A stretch of 64,000 bases of DNA from Opisthorchis felineus (Eukaryota > Platyhelminthes > Trematoda > Opisthorchiida > Opisthorchiidae): contig SJOL01008365.1 of NCBI GenBank assembly GCA_004794785.1, forward strand, positions 590,893 to 654,892, in the 5' to 3' direction. A program made the position numbers and the translations under genes. The notes under the pieces are model-generated. The model was not told the origin of the DNA and searched no databases. It saw nothing but the letters and a program-made list of their open reading frames with translations. Below, piece after piece: positions 13,601 to 25,459 of this stretch. Each line of letters begins with the position of its first letter. Within the stretch, counting starts at the first letter, position 1.

Positions 13601-16600
13601 ATTGGCGAAGTCTTGTACCCAATTCATTCCAGAAAAATAAGTCCGTAGTAAACCAGTAAAATCTGACTGATGAATTGGACAACCCTAGATAAAGGCTTTG
13701 CGACGTATCCATGGTTAAGATTAGCAAATTTTCTTTAGAAAGAAATTCTCAGATCACTGGAAGGCGTCTTTCGTTCCCAGAGGTGTTCTGTTTATACCGG
13801 CAAATGTTAGAAATAGTGCACTAGTACATTTGTAGCTACTGCAGTCAAAGTTACGAACGACAAAACGAAGAGAGTAGACAAGAATTGGAACCTGACGCTA
13901 GCCGACTACAAAGGTTACGACAGTTGTATGCCTCCAAGCACGCAATATGTGAACGAAAATCGACACTGTTTAACAACCACATCTTGCAATATTGCTCTCC
14001 AGCCACAGGAAGTGGTCACGGGGAATCCATCTTGGATGGCTTACAGCACCAACAGTGCCCGAACTCCTCGTAATCTGTTTCATACCCTGCTGTCAAGTTG
14101 CAAGTTGTCCACCTCGTATTTTTTTTTACTATTTTATAGTATGCTAGCAGAAAAACACTCGTCTCTTAAGGTCTAGATATCCCAGCTTACGATCCTAGAG
14201 ACCGGAGATTCTGCTTTCAACCCCGAAACCCGCTTTCTAATGACTTCGTTACCAATTCTCTTATGCCATCCAACAACGGCAGATTTTCTGATGTATCAGT
14301 GGCCGAGGACCTTATGGTATCTCAGGACCTACGCCCACGGAAGCCACGTATTACAGTCGCAACATCTTCCTTACTGTAGCCTGGTACCTCAATCCGTGGG
14401 ACTCAATGATATATTTTGGTTCCAACTCCGTGAAAGTGATTCGAAATATTTTGGGTCATGCATTGATCTCGTGGGATGCACTTCCATCACAGCCGAAGGT
14501 GTCTAATAGGGCTGACACGAGCAAAAAATGTGATTAGGAAATGTATGCTTCGTTCGGAGAGCTAAAAAATTTCACGTAGGAGCTGTGGGCTGTTGAAAAT
14601 AATATCGTTCGAATGAGTGCACGCAGTTTGACTAATGGATACCAGTACATGACCGTTTTACTTTAGATCCGTCCCAATTTTTTCATGCTGCTTTCATTGA
14701 GTAACACTGTTTTACAAACCTACAGTTTTAGCCTGGGACTATAGCTGTGTAAAAAGAACGGGAAGGAATCGAAACACCTGTTCATACAATGATGACGATG
14801 ACAGTGATGATGATGATGAATAAGATATGACTTAATTCACCCCGTTTATCTGAAAGTGAACAACTTATACGTGTTCAATTACTTCTTTGAAACAGGGCTT
14901 GGTATTCGTGCTGACTGATATGTGTCCGAAAATCACTCACTTGGATCAACTGGCGTCCAGAGTTTCAGTTAAGCACATCATGTCAAAGAAACCTCATCTT
15001 GTTAAACGATTTGTGCATAGAAAATGTCTAAAATAACCAGCGCATTTCAAAGGTCCATGGGGACCGTTTTTTCAAAAGAATATCGAGAGTGACAAGACAG
15101 TCATGTTCTACTTTTCAGGCCCTAGACGAAAAACAGCTTTCGGGTAGGTGTTGTAATAGGTCATGTGAGAGTAGTTCAGGTTCTTGGCATGTTTCTGAAG
15201 AGTCACTGCCCACTGCGGTGACCCTGGAATTACCGAATCCATGCTGAACAAGACCAACAAAAAGAATTAGGTTAGGCACCACAAAGACCACGTGGAGAGG
15301 AGTTTAATACAGTAAACCTGAATGCACACGTTGTGTCTTTTTGTGAGCTACACAGCCGCGACAAACAGACAAGAAGAGATCGCTACCTTAGAGTTGTTCA
15401 TATTCGACAAAAAGGGAGTTGCTAATCATTCCGCCACCAAGTATAGCTACAGCAGCACAATACCACTTCCTGACGATACCTAGGCGAGCACTTTTTAAAT
15501 GATTGTTCCGGGTTTGGTTAGTACCAGGACAATGAGTCTTGCTCAATCAGTAACCAGTCAGCTAGCGTATATCTTAGTGAAATCTGGATCCAAAGTATCC
15601 CGTTAATCGCAAAAACTTCAGATTATAAGATTTGTATTTACACAAGATCGAACTACACCTGCACGAACTGCAACAAATGTTTTCATTCAGTGGACCACAT
15701 CCAGCTTACTGTTTATGCAACCTTACTCAAAGTAGGACAGTCATTAGTGTTTCTCGAGTCTACTGAATTACTCCTCAGTTATGATTTGGAGACGATTTGG
15801 TTTTTAGGATATTATTATCATCTTCACCTTTATCACTGCAGTCATCAACACTGGTCGCGAGGACAGCCACATTAATATCAGGAGTAATGATGGCAGTATC
15901 TCACTGGAGTACACTAACTGAAGTCCTTTCTGCTCGGTTAGTACTTTCAGCCGAGTGGGGACAAACGGAGCATACTCAGAAGCAGAACTATCCTAATCCA
16001 CGCATTTGAAGGGAACTCTAGTGACTTAGCATGGTAGAGCATTCTCTGCCGTTGCAAATTTACCTAAGAGACGAATACGTACATAAATACCTGCTCAGCA
16101 TACAGTTACCATTGGTGATTGCAATGAAAGGTGTGGACGTGAACTTTAGAAAATCTTATTTAAATGCCATACTTCCCAAATCTCATAACACTTACGGAAT
16201 ATGTAGTGTCACATACGGTGAGTGACTCACGCGGTAAGCTTGGATAAGTAAGTTGTTAGTATCGCTTCTAAGCTACCCGTGACTGAGTGTCAGTCGCATC
16301 AACTTATGTTAATGAAGGCGTACTAATGCAAACGAAGCATCTCCTCAAAGAAGCGCTTTGAAAAATGTCACTAAGTTTGGGAGTCTTGCAAGAGGAGAAG
16401 ACTGCCTTTCATCATGACTAGAGAGGCAACAGCCTAATAAGACCGCCCAACTTATCAGGGCGCATTGCTTGTCATCGTCTTTCATCAACCTTCAGTGCCT
16501 AATCAGAAGGCGCCCAATTATACACAAGGCACGCGCCTGTTCAGTCCTTTGCTACCACTATCCTAAATCACCCTGGATGCAACACGTCCCCGTCTAGCTC

Positions 16601-19600
16601 ATCAGATGGTATGCGCAGGTTGAAACGTGCAGATAGACAGTAACAATAATGGAACATGTACGTCCGCTTGACAGGTTTGTTCGCTGGCTTGTCAAACGTG
16701 CATCACTTAGATTTACCCTGCGGGTGGTAGTACTGTGCTATAGAATACCACTTTGACCAGTTTGTCGAGTGCTGCGTTTGTTCAATAACACTCTATGGGT
16801 TGGTGACACAGGACGGGTTTGATTGACGTGACAAGACACTAACACAAACATGCACTGCCCGCGAAGCAGACCTCTCGGTACGCCGGCAGCTTGTTCCGAA
16901 TCCGTTGTTATACAGCGAGAACGAGACGTAGCCAAAAGCACACTATGCAAAATTCACATAGCGCAGCATGGTGTCTGTGTACGGACACAGTGCTAGATAA
17001 GGCGTCTGATGTACCATGAATTCAATCCAAAATGCACGCGGCTCTTGTTGAACGGGAGGCCGACTGTACTCTCACGTCTGTGTTTCGTTAATCAGACCCG
17101 GTAGGAAAAGGCCAGTGTAAGCTACTCTGCGACAGAAACATCATTTCACGGTACATGCATAATGAACACTCAGCTGCAAAGTTCACTAGCTTATTCTATC
17201 AACGAAATCGACTATTTGCACCACACCTTGACAATAACACCTTTTTCACGTAACCAACCACTGACATGTCAGTCTAATACAGTAGGCAAGTGTTTTTTAC
17301 TATCAACCAACCTGATAGGCATTGTCTGGAGTTCAAAACCTGAGCTGCCGTTGGCGCACATGGCTGGATTCAACTTATCTGCCTTTGCATTGAATTCGTA
17401 CTCTACCAGCCGAAGTCCAGGCACTTTACGACAAAATTGTGTGGCAATCCTGTTTTTTGGGGTAATTTTCATTACCATACTCAATGAACATTAACTTTTG
17501 CGGAGGCATGAACAGTGTAAGAAGACATTTACCGTCCACAAATATTCAGGATACAAATATGGGGAAAAGTTGGAGACTTACAGCAAGAAAATTATAAAAA
17601 CAACCTCAGCTATGGCCTTTGCTTGTCTACGGGCTGAGTGAAGACAACCGTTTGTGTACGTGTCGTACCTATCCAACCGAAAATCCAGCAATTTGATAAG
17701 CTGATTGAGTGATATGCAGTGAAGAAGCAGAAAGACCTGAAAACCGAATGGTTACTCGTAAGCGTCCAGACTCGATTATGTGCATCCAGCTTAGCAAGTC
17801 AGCGTCTGGCTCAGCATTTGGTGTGTTCTATTGGTTTTCACAAACATGAGAACACGCGGTGGCTTATCGTAAAGAGCTGTCATGTAAAACATGGCAAACA
17901 CGAAAAATGAGCCAACGCCAAGGTGCCACGTCTCGGAATTGAATGTAGAAGTATGTGCGATGCGTGACGAAAACATTTTGGGACATTTTGGGTGTTAGCC
18001 GATCCGGCAGCGAACTACAGCGATTTGTGATCTATCAGTGTTCACACTGGGGTTGAAATTAAAGACAGTCATATGTTGCTGTCAGTGTCATTCTTCATTT
18101 CTTGTTTGACTGCATACTCTCTGGAAATTTGTGAGAGCTTAAATGCAACCTATACGTCTATTCATTGTTTTTTACCACTTGGTTTCCTATTGAGAGGTAT
18201 TCAGAATCCCAATATCATGAACCTGTTATTCAGTAATATAAGAAATAATAACCGTTCAGCTGTAACGCCCACTCAGTGTCTAGCTGTCATGCCTCCCGGA
18301 GGAAGCATAACGGCTGAGATACACTCTGGTTGCTCAAGCCTAAATAGAAACAGTTGACATGCCGGGGTTGGGTTCGAACCTTGGACCTTCCGGTCAGTAA
18401 GTTCGCACATAAACCGCTGTGCTATCTTTGGCTCAATCTGTTTGATACCCTCTACATCTGTAGCTCGCCTCCGTGGGATCCCGCCACCTTTGTTTGGACG
18501 CCTGTAGACGGAACATACTTATTTGATTACATAGGGTAACTGTGAAAAGGTTTTAAATAAGATTTCTTGTGTTCTGGGAGGTTTTCTGCCTTCGGTGTCC
18601 TTTTGCATTAATTTTTGGTAACTAAAATCATCTTATCCAGGGGATACTGGATGCGAAGGTTGCTAATCAGATAGATTAATGAATCTGAGGACCACTCAGC
18701 ACATCATTTTCGTGAGGTGAAACAACTTCTTTCTAATGATAGTTAATTCCAGCGGGCACAATGAACTGACGGATAAAAATGCTGTTTGAGGCATATGTAA
18801 GAAGTGAATTTACAATTACTATTCGATGGAAGCGATATAAGTGAAAATTCACGTCAACGGCCTCCGTTTTTAAGAAATCGCTTCTCAATGTGTGTTAAAT
18901 ACCACAGATAAATTAGTTAACAGAACAGAGAAAATACGCTGAAGCCTCAGTTAGGAATTATTCTTTCCCTTGGGTCTCAGTGTACTACCAACACTTTTCA
19001 ACATCAATCGCATGTGGTACAGGGTCTTCGCTGTCTACTTCTTCAAGGAACCCGAAACTGCACATTACCATAGCACCAAGAAAAATGCGCAGGTGATGCT
19101 TTCCACCAATACAGTGAGAGCATCCAGCTATGAAGGCACCGAAATTGAGGTTCGACATAGTGCGTTGCGCCATGTCCATCTAAGAATCTTTCATTCATGC
19201 GAGAAGACCTTCCGTTGCAAAAAAATTAAATGGCGAATTTCAGTAGCTGAGAGCATCTGCGATAATGAGTGTTAAATTTTCAGTTACATTATTTGTGGGT
19301 GCAAGTACCACTGAATTTGTAGCTAGAAAAAATACCATCAAACCACTGGCCTACAAGGAAAGTTATTTATCAGTCCACTGGCAGCAGTTCCGTATTTCAG
19401 TCTTTTTTCACCTGAATTTGCAAAAGCGTTTTGTTCAGTTAAGTGCCGAATCACTCTCTGGGTTCCGCTTTCCAAGCGACTGGCGAGAGAGCTGTCATAA
19501 TTTATCCTTTGAAGAACTAAGTCCACCCGAATCGACTTGCTATTGATGAGAACTTCAGTAGCCCACGTAGCGTGGTTTGTTTATTCCCTGAGTTGACCAA

Positions 19601-22600
19601 GTTCACCGTTTGAGAATGCAATGCCAATAAAAGTCGGCGCCAGCAAAGATAACAGACGAAATCGGATAGTTTTTTTCTGTTCAAACTCTCTTCGCTATAG
19701 ACGAGATAACTAGATGTCACAGTGATACAACCCGCCACAAATTTGTGCAGTCATCCAGTTCATTAAGCCCAAATGCTACGACTTCACCCCTGGGATATTG
19801 AAATTTTGATAACTGGATCATCACTTCAGTTGTTGTTAAGTTGTGCGCTTCAAAACTTCCCGAGCAGTTCACAAAATAGGAGACTTTGAAGAAAGACTGG
19901 AGCAAAATTACATCGACTGTTAATCGACCGACAGTTGCTGTTGTTGGCTTGACAACAAAATTATTCAGCGAAAAGTGGTTTTGAAAACAGATATCAGTTT
20001 TCCAACTTGTAAATGAATCTACCTGTGTTTAGCAAACGGTGTTCTGTCTAGCTACATTCTCCAGCCTGAACCCTGACACCTAAAGTGTGTGAAATCGGAC
20101 GTTCACTGTTGGTTGTGCGGTACCGTGGTTCACACAAAATCAGATATTACCTTCTCAATAGCACATGTTACATTGAGTGCAACCAATCGAAACGGACATT
20201 ATTGAGTATCGCATTTCTGTACTTCATTCGCCATTGTATACGTTCGGTACAAAAGGTTTAAAATACCACTTCGAGATCCACTACACAGGTTTTGGTCAGT
20301 AATAAAAGTCGTTTATATCCCTATAGACCCCCCGAGTACTTGGAACTGCTAGAAATACAACACCACAAGCCACATGAATATTTGCGATATGTGCATTATA
20401 TAAAAGTTCATTCTGCAGGCGTCAATCTTCGTCCCAATCTTCCTCATGTGTAGCGATGTATTTGCGGTCTCCTTTTGAGTTGTGAAGGCTGACCACAAGG
20501 ATCAGCGACCGAAGCTGCCTGGAATAATCATCGGCCTCGTCATAGGCTTGTCGGACTTGCATTCTTCAAACACTACCCATAGGTCTGAACAGGTTGCTAG
20601 AAGGACACATCAGAGCAGCTTTGTGGTGAAAATGGAAGATTTTGTACGGTCTCTGGGATGCAGAAATGCCTAAGGGCCTAGATAAAACCTGGATGGCTCA
20701 CCTACTGAAGTCGCCGTCTACTTTTTCGTTGCCACTTTCCGATATTTTTTTAGTATCTTCTTCTAGGATGTTCTCAAAAGCTTACTCTCGGCATGGATGT
20801 ATCTTAGAATTTCTGTTCTTGGGCCTTGGACCTGTTTTTGGCTGGCAGAACCACCGCAGAAAAGTTAGTTTCTGAGTGTATATGGCTCAAGTGGGACCGC
20901 CATTTATAATGGACCCTGGATAACCTATTGAAATCGGTCCTCCCGTCAACACAGCAGCAGAATTATGACAGGTTTGGTGTGCCTGTGCTTTAGCTTGGTG
21001 TCGTTTTACTTCTTCTAACGGTTATCACTCAAGCGCCAATAGCAGATTTTTTGTGACGGCAAACTCCCACCTAATCAACAAGAAAATTAGAATTCGAGCC
21101 TGCACCAAAGTACAAGGGTTCATTTTGGTCAACAATCCCAGAGAAAACTAGAGGCGGTCATTAGTCTAATGATCTTAGTTTCTTGTCAGTCCCACATGGA
21201 AAACATTTGGTCACCACAAGAACGACGGTTGTTTTTTATTTTTAGTAAGCACTATGAAGTTGAAAACAGGGGCGACCATATAATTTTTTCACGGTCGTTT
21301 TCCGGTTCTTCTGCGATTTTGTCCTTCTGGTGACTTTCAGAAGCGATAATTTAGTGAATAAAATGTCTTTTTTCCTCTGGCTTGTGTGCGAAGCTACAGA
21401 GTTTCACTTTTAAAACTGCGAAAAAAAGGTTGCTCGATGGAGAGTCTTCGCATATGTTTTTGAAGAAAATCCTACTAAGTTAACTTTTTTCAAATGAGTG
21501 CAGCAATGTCAGTCTCCATCCAGGGAAGTTGGCTCGTTGACTCTGAACTCTGAATGTATTTGAAAATGAGTCGTAGGTAACGGGGCAAATATTTCGCCGT
21601 CTATTTTTCATATGAATAATTCTACATTCTGTGGTATCGTGAACAGTAAATTGACCCGCGCACTTTTAAATGCTGTCATGTGATTCCTCATTCCATGCAC
21701 ACACTATCAGCTGATCTTGTGGTGGTTCTGAATGAAGTTAAATTCGGTTATGTAATTAAATCCATTGAGTCGCTAGCGGGATACGATCACCTAGATAACG
21801 CTAGATAGGGAAAAGCTCAGTAGCTGTCACATCTCATTATCCTGTAAAAAAGCGTGTTCTTTCGGATTTCTGTGAATGAATACGATTGCTCACTTTTTAT
21901 CTCAGTCAAGCATAGATCTAACAGTCGAGCAAGCTACCAACTCACCTGCCGACTGACAAGAACTCCCACCGTCAGCAAGCCGGCCGTCAGCCAAACCAGC
22001 ACATGTTCTCTGGCCAGACATACTGCGATTTGTTCGAAGTTCCCGGAATTCATGGTTCGATGGTTTCTGGATTGATTTGCAATGATTGTGGTAGTTGTAG
22101 TGGTGGTGATATACCTGCAGGATGGAATTATTTTCCCATTCTGAGCAAAGTAACAAACAGTCTCGGGACCCGGAACTTGGGGAGGAGGGAACATTTTTGG
22201 ACTTAGATCAAACACAGTCTGAGTTGCTCCGCTGCCTATTCGAGAAGTAGTGTTTGCTTCCCTCACTCCAGAGCAATCGCGAAGTCCATTTGGTTGGGTG
22301 AATACGGAATTTGTAGGGTTCACTGTCTCCGAAGGATCGTTGTCGACTTGACTTCCAATAACATCAACTGCGTTTTCCTTGTCCCAGGAATTTCTTGTCA
22401 TACAAGAGCAAAGGTTACTGAGATGTGGCCAGCATTCAATATCAGATCGAGCAACACTTGTGTAGTCTTCAGAAGAATCCACTGGTTCCCAACATAGGGA
22501 ACACCAACAGTAGCTGTACTGCAGTGCCCAGTGAATTGTCAACAGACTCCACCACATTGAGCTGGCTATGGCGAAGAAATATTGTACCATAAATACCAGC

Positions 22601-23748
22601 GCACAGACTGAGTTGTCTAGTCCTTCCTGTAGCCTAATTTCGCGACCCGAATCTAAATCTGGACCACAGGTGACCGTTTCACGACCAAGCCCGAGGCTGA
22701 GGGCGAAACCCAGAGAATAAATTAGCTGACAAAGAGTAATATAGATCACAGGGCGTTCAGTTAATCGAAATAGGCCGGAATGAATAAGATAACCAACTAA
22801 CGTCACACTTGTGAGCAAACTGCATATTCCGCTCAAAACACTAGTCCAAATTATAGATAACGTCTTGGCGTCAGGATGAAAAAGTATGTGTGCTTGGCAA
22901 AGCGGAGCACATCGGCCAGTTCTATTGATGTAGACGTAAGAGGTAGGTTTTTTCAGAAACGCACAGTGGCGCAGTGTTTGAGCCATGACGGAAATAGCTG
23001 AGGCTTGTCTATTCAGATGGGGGGCGCGAGGTCCATTGTTCTCGTTAGTCAACTGAAATTCCGAAAATTGCTGTATCCAACTACTCACCAATTGTTCATC
23101 TTCTTCAACACCTGGTTTTCTGCTTAGCGACTTTGGGTCAGGTGTCGGAATTTTATTCTCGACAGCACCCACCATTTTCGAAGGAGAAGCCCGTCCTTTG
23201 ACTGCTTCATCATGTGTAGTAACGTCTCCTACCTCACTGAATAGCGGGGTTTCTTCTGAATCTTGGGGACCCTCCATGCACATTGTACCTCCAACCACAT
23301 TTTTCACAGGGAACCTGGAACAGTTCAAGGTGGCTGGCCAATCAATGTCGAAGACTCGTAGGACTGGGGCACACCGAGCTTTCACGTGTTCACATAGTGG
23401 GCGACATGGGCCAATCAGATGTCTCGTGTTCACATCACACATTGGCGTGTAAACTGAGCATAAGAAGAAACTGAGTTTATTCGAACATTTGTATGTGATG
23501 AGTGGTTTGAAGGTCTGAAGTTGGTGTCGTGCGTCAAACTGCGTCTCCTGTCCAACCAAATTAGGCATACCTGTGAATTTGTAAAATGTGTTTTGACATT
23601 CAGGTATTTGAATAGGCATCGGTTTCAAGCATCGGCGTTGCTCCACAGGTTCCAGGGCTTTATCTTCAACAAATGTTGATACGGTGGAGCACAAAACAAG
23701 CCAGTTGCAAAGGAGAAAATAACACCAGCCCAGACGAAAATGATTCAT
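347..23748 (-). CDS. fz4-like: Frizzled-4-type Wnt receptor, two coding exons (complement join 347..1609, 21946..23748)
   Basis: Seven-pass Wnt receptor of the plasma membrane that binds Wnt outside and recruits Dishevelled inside. The predicted protein is about 1021 aa, against about 540 for vertebrate FZD4. Seen in order: signal peptide (1-25); cysteine-rich domain (40-157) with ten cysteines at 40, 51, 88, 97, 104, 115, 119, 126, 143 and 157; a long linker; CAPLC (280-284); TM1-TM4 (about 294-598) in the first exon and TM5-TM7 (about 622-836) in the second; a cytoplasmic tail of about 180 residues. FZD4-like stretches include MPNLVG, FLCSVY, MCMEGP and VDADEL. The Dishevelled motif KTxxxW reads KGCKPW (837-842). 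Intracellular loop 2 (about 407-570) and loop 3 (about 650-750) are greatly enlarged. The family call is strong. The exact subfamily and the absence of further small exons or in-frame introns are inferred. Confidence 0.93.
1700..5114. other. intronic sequence, nothing recognised
   Basis: Stop-rich in all frames. No RNA gene, repeat family seen elsewhere in the window, or coding segment was recognised. Confidence 0.5.
5115..5265 (+). repeat. tRNA-derived SINE, family D, diverged
   Basis: The body matches the other family D copies: CTTGACAGTATCTCAGTCCT, a stretch like TCGAGTGTCATGGAAGCTAG, then GTTACAGCTGAACG. A weak B-box-like GGCTCAAACCC lies at 5138-5148. The tRNA-like head is poorly kept. 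Confidence 0.6.
5266..8094. other. intronic sequence, nothing firm
   Basis: No coding exon or RNA gene recognised. A short TCTCTC/TATATA tract sits at about 6357-6390. At 7743-7760 a GTAGCCCGGGTG segment resembles one at 10332, hinting at an old copy of the repeat described there. Confidence 0.45.
6357..6390. repeat. simple repeat (TC/TA)
   Basis: A short pyrimidine run followed by TATATATATG and related TA steps. Confidence 0.7.
8095..8165 (+). repeat. degenerate copy of hammerhead-like repeat, family C
   Basis: Shares the frame of family C: CTGACGA at 8104-8110, then a diverged hairpin and GGTGAC. The GAAA box is replaced by AAAA, so it should be inactive. Confidence 0.45.
9003..9140 (+). 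repeat. retrozyme-like repeat, family R, partial copy
   Basis: Begins with GAGTGTATTTC and continues through GGTTGACGGAAACTCGG into the hammerhead block, as in the copies at 10.0, 34.8 and 59.4 kb. Less than one full unit is present. Confidence 0.7.
9075..9115 (+). ncRNA. hammerhead ribozyme, family R, one core mutation
   Basis: Stem I CCTAC/GTAGG and the GAAA box (9101-9104) are kept, as is ATCGGTC, which gives stem III and cleavage-site C9110. The first core box reads CTGGTGA (9080-9086) instead of CTGANGA, changing the invariant A6 to G. Stem II is also weakened. Probably inactive or very slow. Confidence 0.7.
9955..10150 (+). repeat. retrozyme-like repeat, family R, rearranged copy
   Basis: The first part (9955-10019) is the A segment of the family in reverse orientation (CATTTGCAAACAAATTTGG and on). 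The second part (10020-10145) is the hammerhead segment in forward orientation. Other copies keep both parts in one direction, so this copy has an internal inversion junction near 10019. Confidence 0.75.
10056..10098 (+). ncRNA. intact type I hammerhead ribozyme, family R
   Basis: All core parts are present: stem I GCCTAC (10056-10061) pairs with GTGGGC (10093-10098); CTGATGA 10062-10068; stem II GCCC/GGGC around loop TAAGAA (10069-10082); GAAA 10083-10086; stem III ACC/GGT as the loop-less palindrome ACCGGT (10086-10091); cleavage predicted after C10092. Stem III is so short and palindromic that activity as a dimer is likely. It lies antisense to the frizzled transcript. Confidence 0.88.
10160..10257 (-). 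repeat. hammerhead SINE, family E, 3' part only
   Basis: Read on the minus strand it has GGAAACAGCTGTGCAGTGC followed by TTCTCCGCTTTTCAGC, as in other family E copies. The palindromic stem III ACAGCTGT is kept, but the CTGANGA box is lost (GATGATGA only). This copy is in the sense direction of frizzled and looks inactive. Confidence 0.7.
10330..10500 (+). repeat. near-palindrome enclosing hammerhead-like core, family C
   Basis: Imperfect inverted repeat: left arm 10353-10400 and right arm 10447-10497 pair over most of their length (for example GGCTTGCA with TGCAAGCC, CTGTTCGC with GCGAACAG). The spacer holds CTGATGA (10413-10419), a hairpin GTCTCC/GGTGAC, and GAAA (10439-10442). The upstream strand with the cleavage dinucleotide cannot be identified, so I call it hammerhead-like only. 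Confidence 0.7.
10868..11035 (+). repeat. hammerhead SINE, family E, degenerate
   Basis: Has a B-box-like GCGGGTTCGAAAGTCCC (10882-10898), then the ribozyme region as CTGCTGAAGGATATC...AATGAAGCAGCTGC, with both core boxes damaged, followed by the family's AT-rich tail. Confidence 0.7.
11036..12571. other. intronic sequence, nothing recognised
   Basis: No coding similarity, RNA gene or repeat shared with other parts of the window was seen. Confidence 0.45.
12572..12650 (-). repeat. retrozyme-like repeat, family R, A segment alone
   Basis: CATTTGCAAACAAATTTGG, then TTCACCTGGAATCCAGCTGA and CTCTCGTTTGTGATG match the A segment at 9955, 34727, 35033, 59162 and 59455. No hammerhead follows. Confidence 0.7.
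12651..18251. other. intronic sequence, no gene recognised
   Basis: A (GAT)n-type tract sits at 14789-14820. Several short open frames have no recognisable domain and no coding-like context. Confidence 0.45.
14789..14820. repeat. microsatellite, imperfect (GAT)n
   Basis: Trinucleotide run ATGATGACGATGAC...GATGATGATGATGAA with interruptions. Confidence 0.8.
18252..18432 (-). repeat. tRNA-derived SINE, family D
   Basis: On the minus strand it starts with a tRNA-like head (AGCGGTTTATGTGCGAACTT, then ACTGACCGGAAGGTCC) and the B box GGTTCGAACCC (18369-18379). The body carries TAGGCTTGAGCAACC, ATCTCAGCCGTTATGC and TGACAGCTAGACAC. A pol III promoter origin is inferred from the B box. It is in sense orientation within the frizzled intron. 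Confidence 0.85.
18433..21933. other. intronic sequence, nothing recognised
   Basis: No exon, RNA gene or window repeat family recognised. Confidence 0.45.
21946..23748 (-). CDS. fz4-like: frizzled first coding exon: signal peptide, Wnt-binding domain, TM1-TM4
   Basis: Encodes residues 1-601. I chose the ATG at 23746-23748 because it starts a good signal peptide (MNHFRLGWCYFLLCNWLVLC). The frame continues upstream for only nine codons, to a TGA, without another ATG. A possible splice acceptor (TTTCGTCAG, ending at 23756) just upstream would allow a non-coding leader exon. The exon ends at a CAG codon followed by a consensus donor, CAG|GTGAGT (minus strand, cut between 21946 and 21945). Signature pieces are the ten-cysteine domain, ERPVIYITLC (TM2), the extracellular cysteine at 361 and ASSMWW (TM3). 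Residues 407-570 form an extra-long loop 2 with a run of eight threonines; TM4 follows at about 572-598. Some of this loop could be an unrecognised in-frame intron. Confidence 0.92.
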
Positions 23749-23775
23749 TATGTGCCTGACGAAAGCATAAGTCAA

Positions 23776-25459
23776 TCATTTGATTTCAGCATCATTCAGA
23801 GTGATATTCGAGTACATCTGGTCTATCAGTCCAAGGATACGAAACTTAGAACCCGATGAATGTGGAAAATCATAGTCATTAGAGTGCATCCAACACCATT
23901 AATTTTGCACCTGATTGGGTTGTCACTCCTGTCCGCTGTGACGTGAGGTTGGACATCAACAGTTGATTGGTCACCGATCGTCAACCAATGGGAGGGGTAG
24001 TGTGAGTGAGCTACTTGGTTGGCTGATTTATGGCCTAGTGCGATTGACACTAGCGTGCACACGACGAGGCATATTAGATTACATGATAACTATTTGCCCC
24101 ATAAATAGATGGGTTTTATCTGACCTGGATGGCATCAAGATGATAAGTGTATTTTGTTTTCGTACTCGACATGTGACAATCGCAACTGACTCCAACAGGA
24201 AGCACTACCAAACTGTCTTTAAATAAGAGCAGAATGTTGTCTGACTTTCGATGAGTAATTAATCTCAACAGTAAAAGTAGAGTGGGCAGATCAAGACACT
24301 CTATGGCACCGTGAAACTTCACGAGTTTCCGGGTATTTGTAACATAAGTTTTATCATCTAATACTGATGTTTGGTCAACCGGAAGATGGCATTATTTTCC
24401 TCAGGATTGACAAAATAATCTTCACCGTTTCCTTCGAGAAGACAGTGCCGGCTTAACCGTGCAGTTGCTAAATAAGAATGAAGTTTGCCATGCAATCCGG
24501 GTTAATCTTAGCCGATGTCTAACGATTCTTCCCGGATTTTCCACGGACTTTTTCTGCGTAATTTGCACTGGAAATTGAAATACAAGGGAATGCGAAAGAA
24601 TGTAATATGACAACCGTAGACAAGGTTGTAACCAGTGACAAAAAACATTTCGGTAGGTCATTAGCTTTGTTACGAACTTACTTATCGAGTGACAGAAACC
24701 AGTTGTTGTCGAACCAGTGATTGGCTCGAAAACTTGTTCTTGTTCCCCAAGCAGAGATACACTAATTATTTGTTCACAATGGTATTGATTGTACAGGGTC
24801 CGAAACATTTTCGCACCAAATGGTTCCATAGAATGTGTGTTCAAACAGCACGTAGGGGCTTTCAGGCCAAAATAAAAATAGTTGGTGCAACTCCTCCCGT
24901 TGGGAGTGAATTGTGCGAGCCAGTTGACTTTCCCGTAATTTTGGTTTGGGAACTGGTGTTTTGTTGGCGCATCTATCATTGGGAAAAAGAGTCATCATGG
25001 GCGTAGAAGAAGCAACCGCTTATGTCTACTTTGTCTATGCATACAGTATATGCCAGTGACGAGAAGGACGACCTCTCATTGTCCGTCAAACGGCTGAATA
25101 TTGCTTGGTTGTTGATGTGTCACCCGACTGCCCCTACTAATGCTTCATTCCTGTCACCTTCACTACGTGTCTTTGGAATACAGGTGTTGTGATTTTCAAT
25201 CAGTTTTGGTTAAATAAGTCAGACGTTTGTATACACATGCACAACCAAGGACCTTTAGCATCCGAACATCTGAACAAAGATAACAGGAAAGCTAAAAAGA
25301 ACAAATGAGCTACCATATGAAGTAAGCTAGTAACCCTACCGCAACTAGAGTTGACAACTCTGTGTTTATGGGAGTAATATCCTGCTTCAGCGCAGAGCTT
25401 TTGATCAAATCCGAACGTAGTCGAGTAGCGCTAAAGTTTCAGGAAAAGACGCTGATATT
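23776..25459. other. upstream flank of frizzled
   Basis: Expected to hold the promoter and any leader exon. I could not identify a TATA box or start site with confidence. A 185-codon minus-strand open frame at 24422-24979 has no recognisable domain and is not called as a gene. Confidence 0.4.

Larger units (their letters stand above)
1610..21945 (-). other. large frizzled intron (about 20.3 kb)
   Basis: Bounded by GTGAGT at the 5' end (21945 downward) and CAG at the 3' end (1612-1610), phase 0. It contains SINE, retrozyme-like and hammerhead repeats listed separately and no recognisable nested gene. Retained intron would add Val-Ser-Trp and then a TAG stop (21934-21936), giving a receptor cut off after TM4. 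Confidence 0.88.

Noticed and set aside
15455..15495. CTGACGATACC near 15.47 kb as another hammerhead
   Set aside because: No GAAA box or stem II follows.
18369..18425. B box and clover-like head as a true tRNA gene
   Set aside because: It is followed by the SINE body shared with other copies, and a complete cloverleaf with anticodon arm is not apparent.
24422..24979. 185-codon minus-strand open frame upstream of frizzled
   Set aside because: No recognisable domain, no membrane or signal pattern of note, no splice context, and stop-rich flanks; length alone is weak evidence in this DNA.
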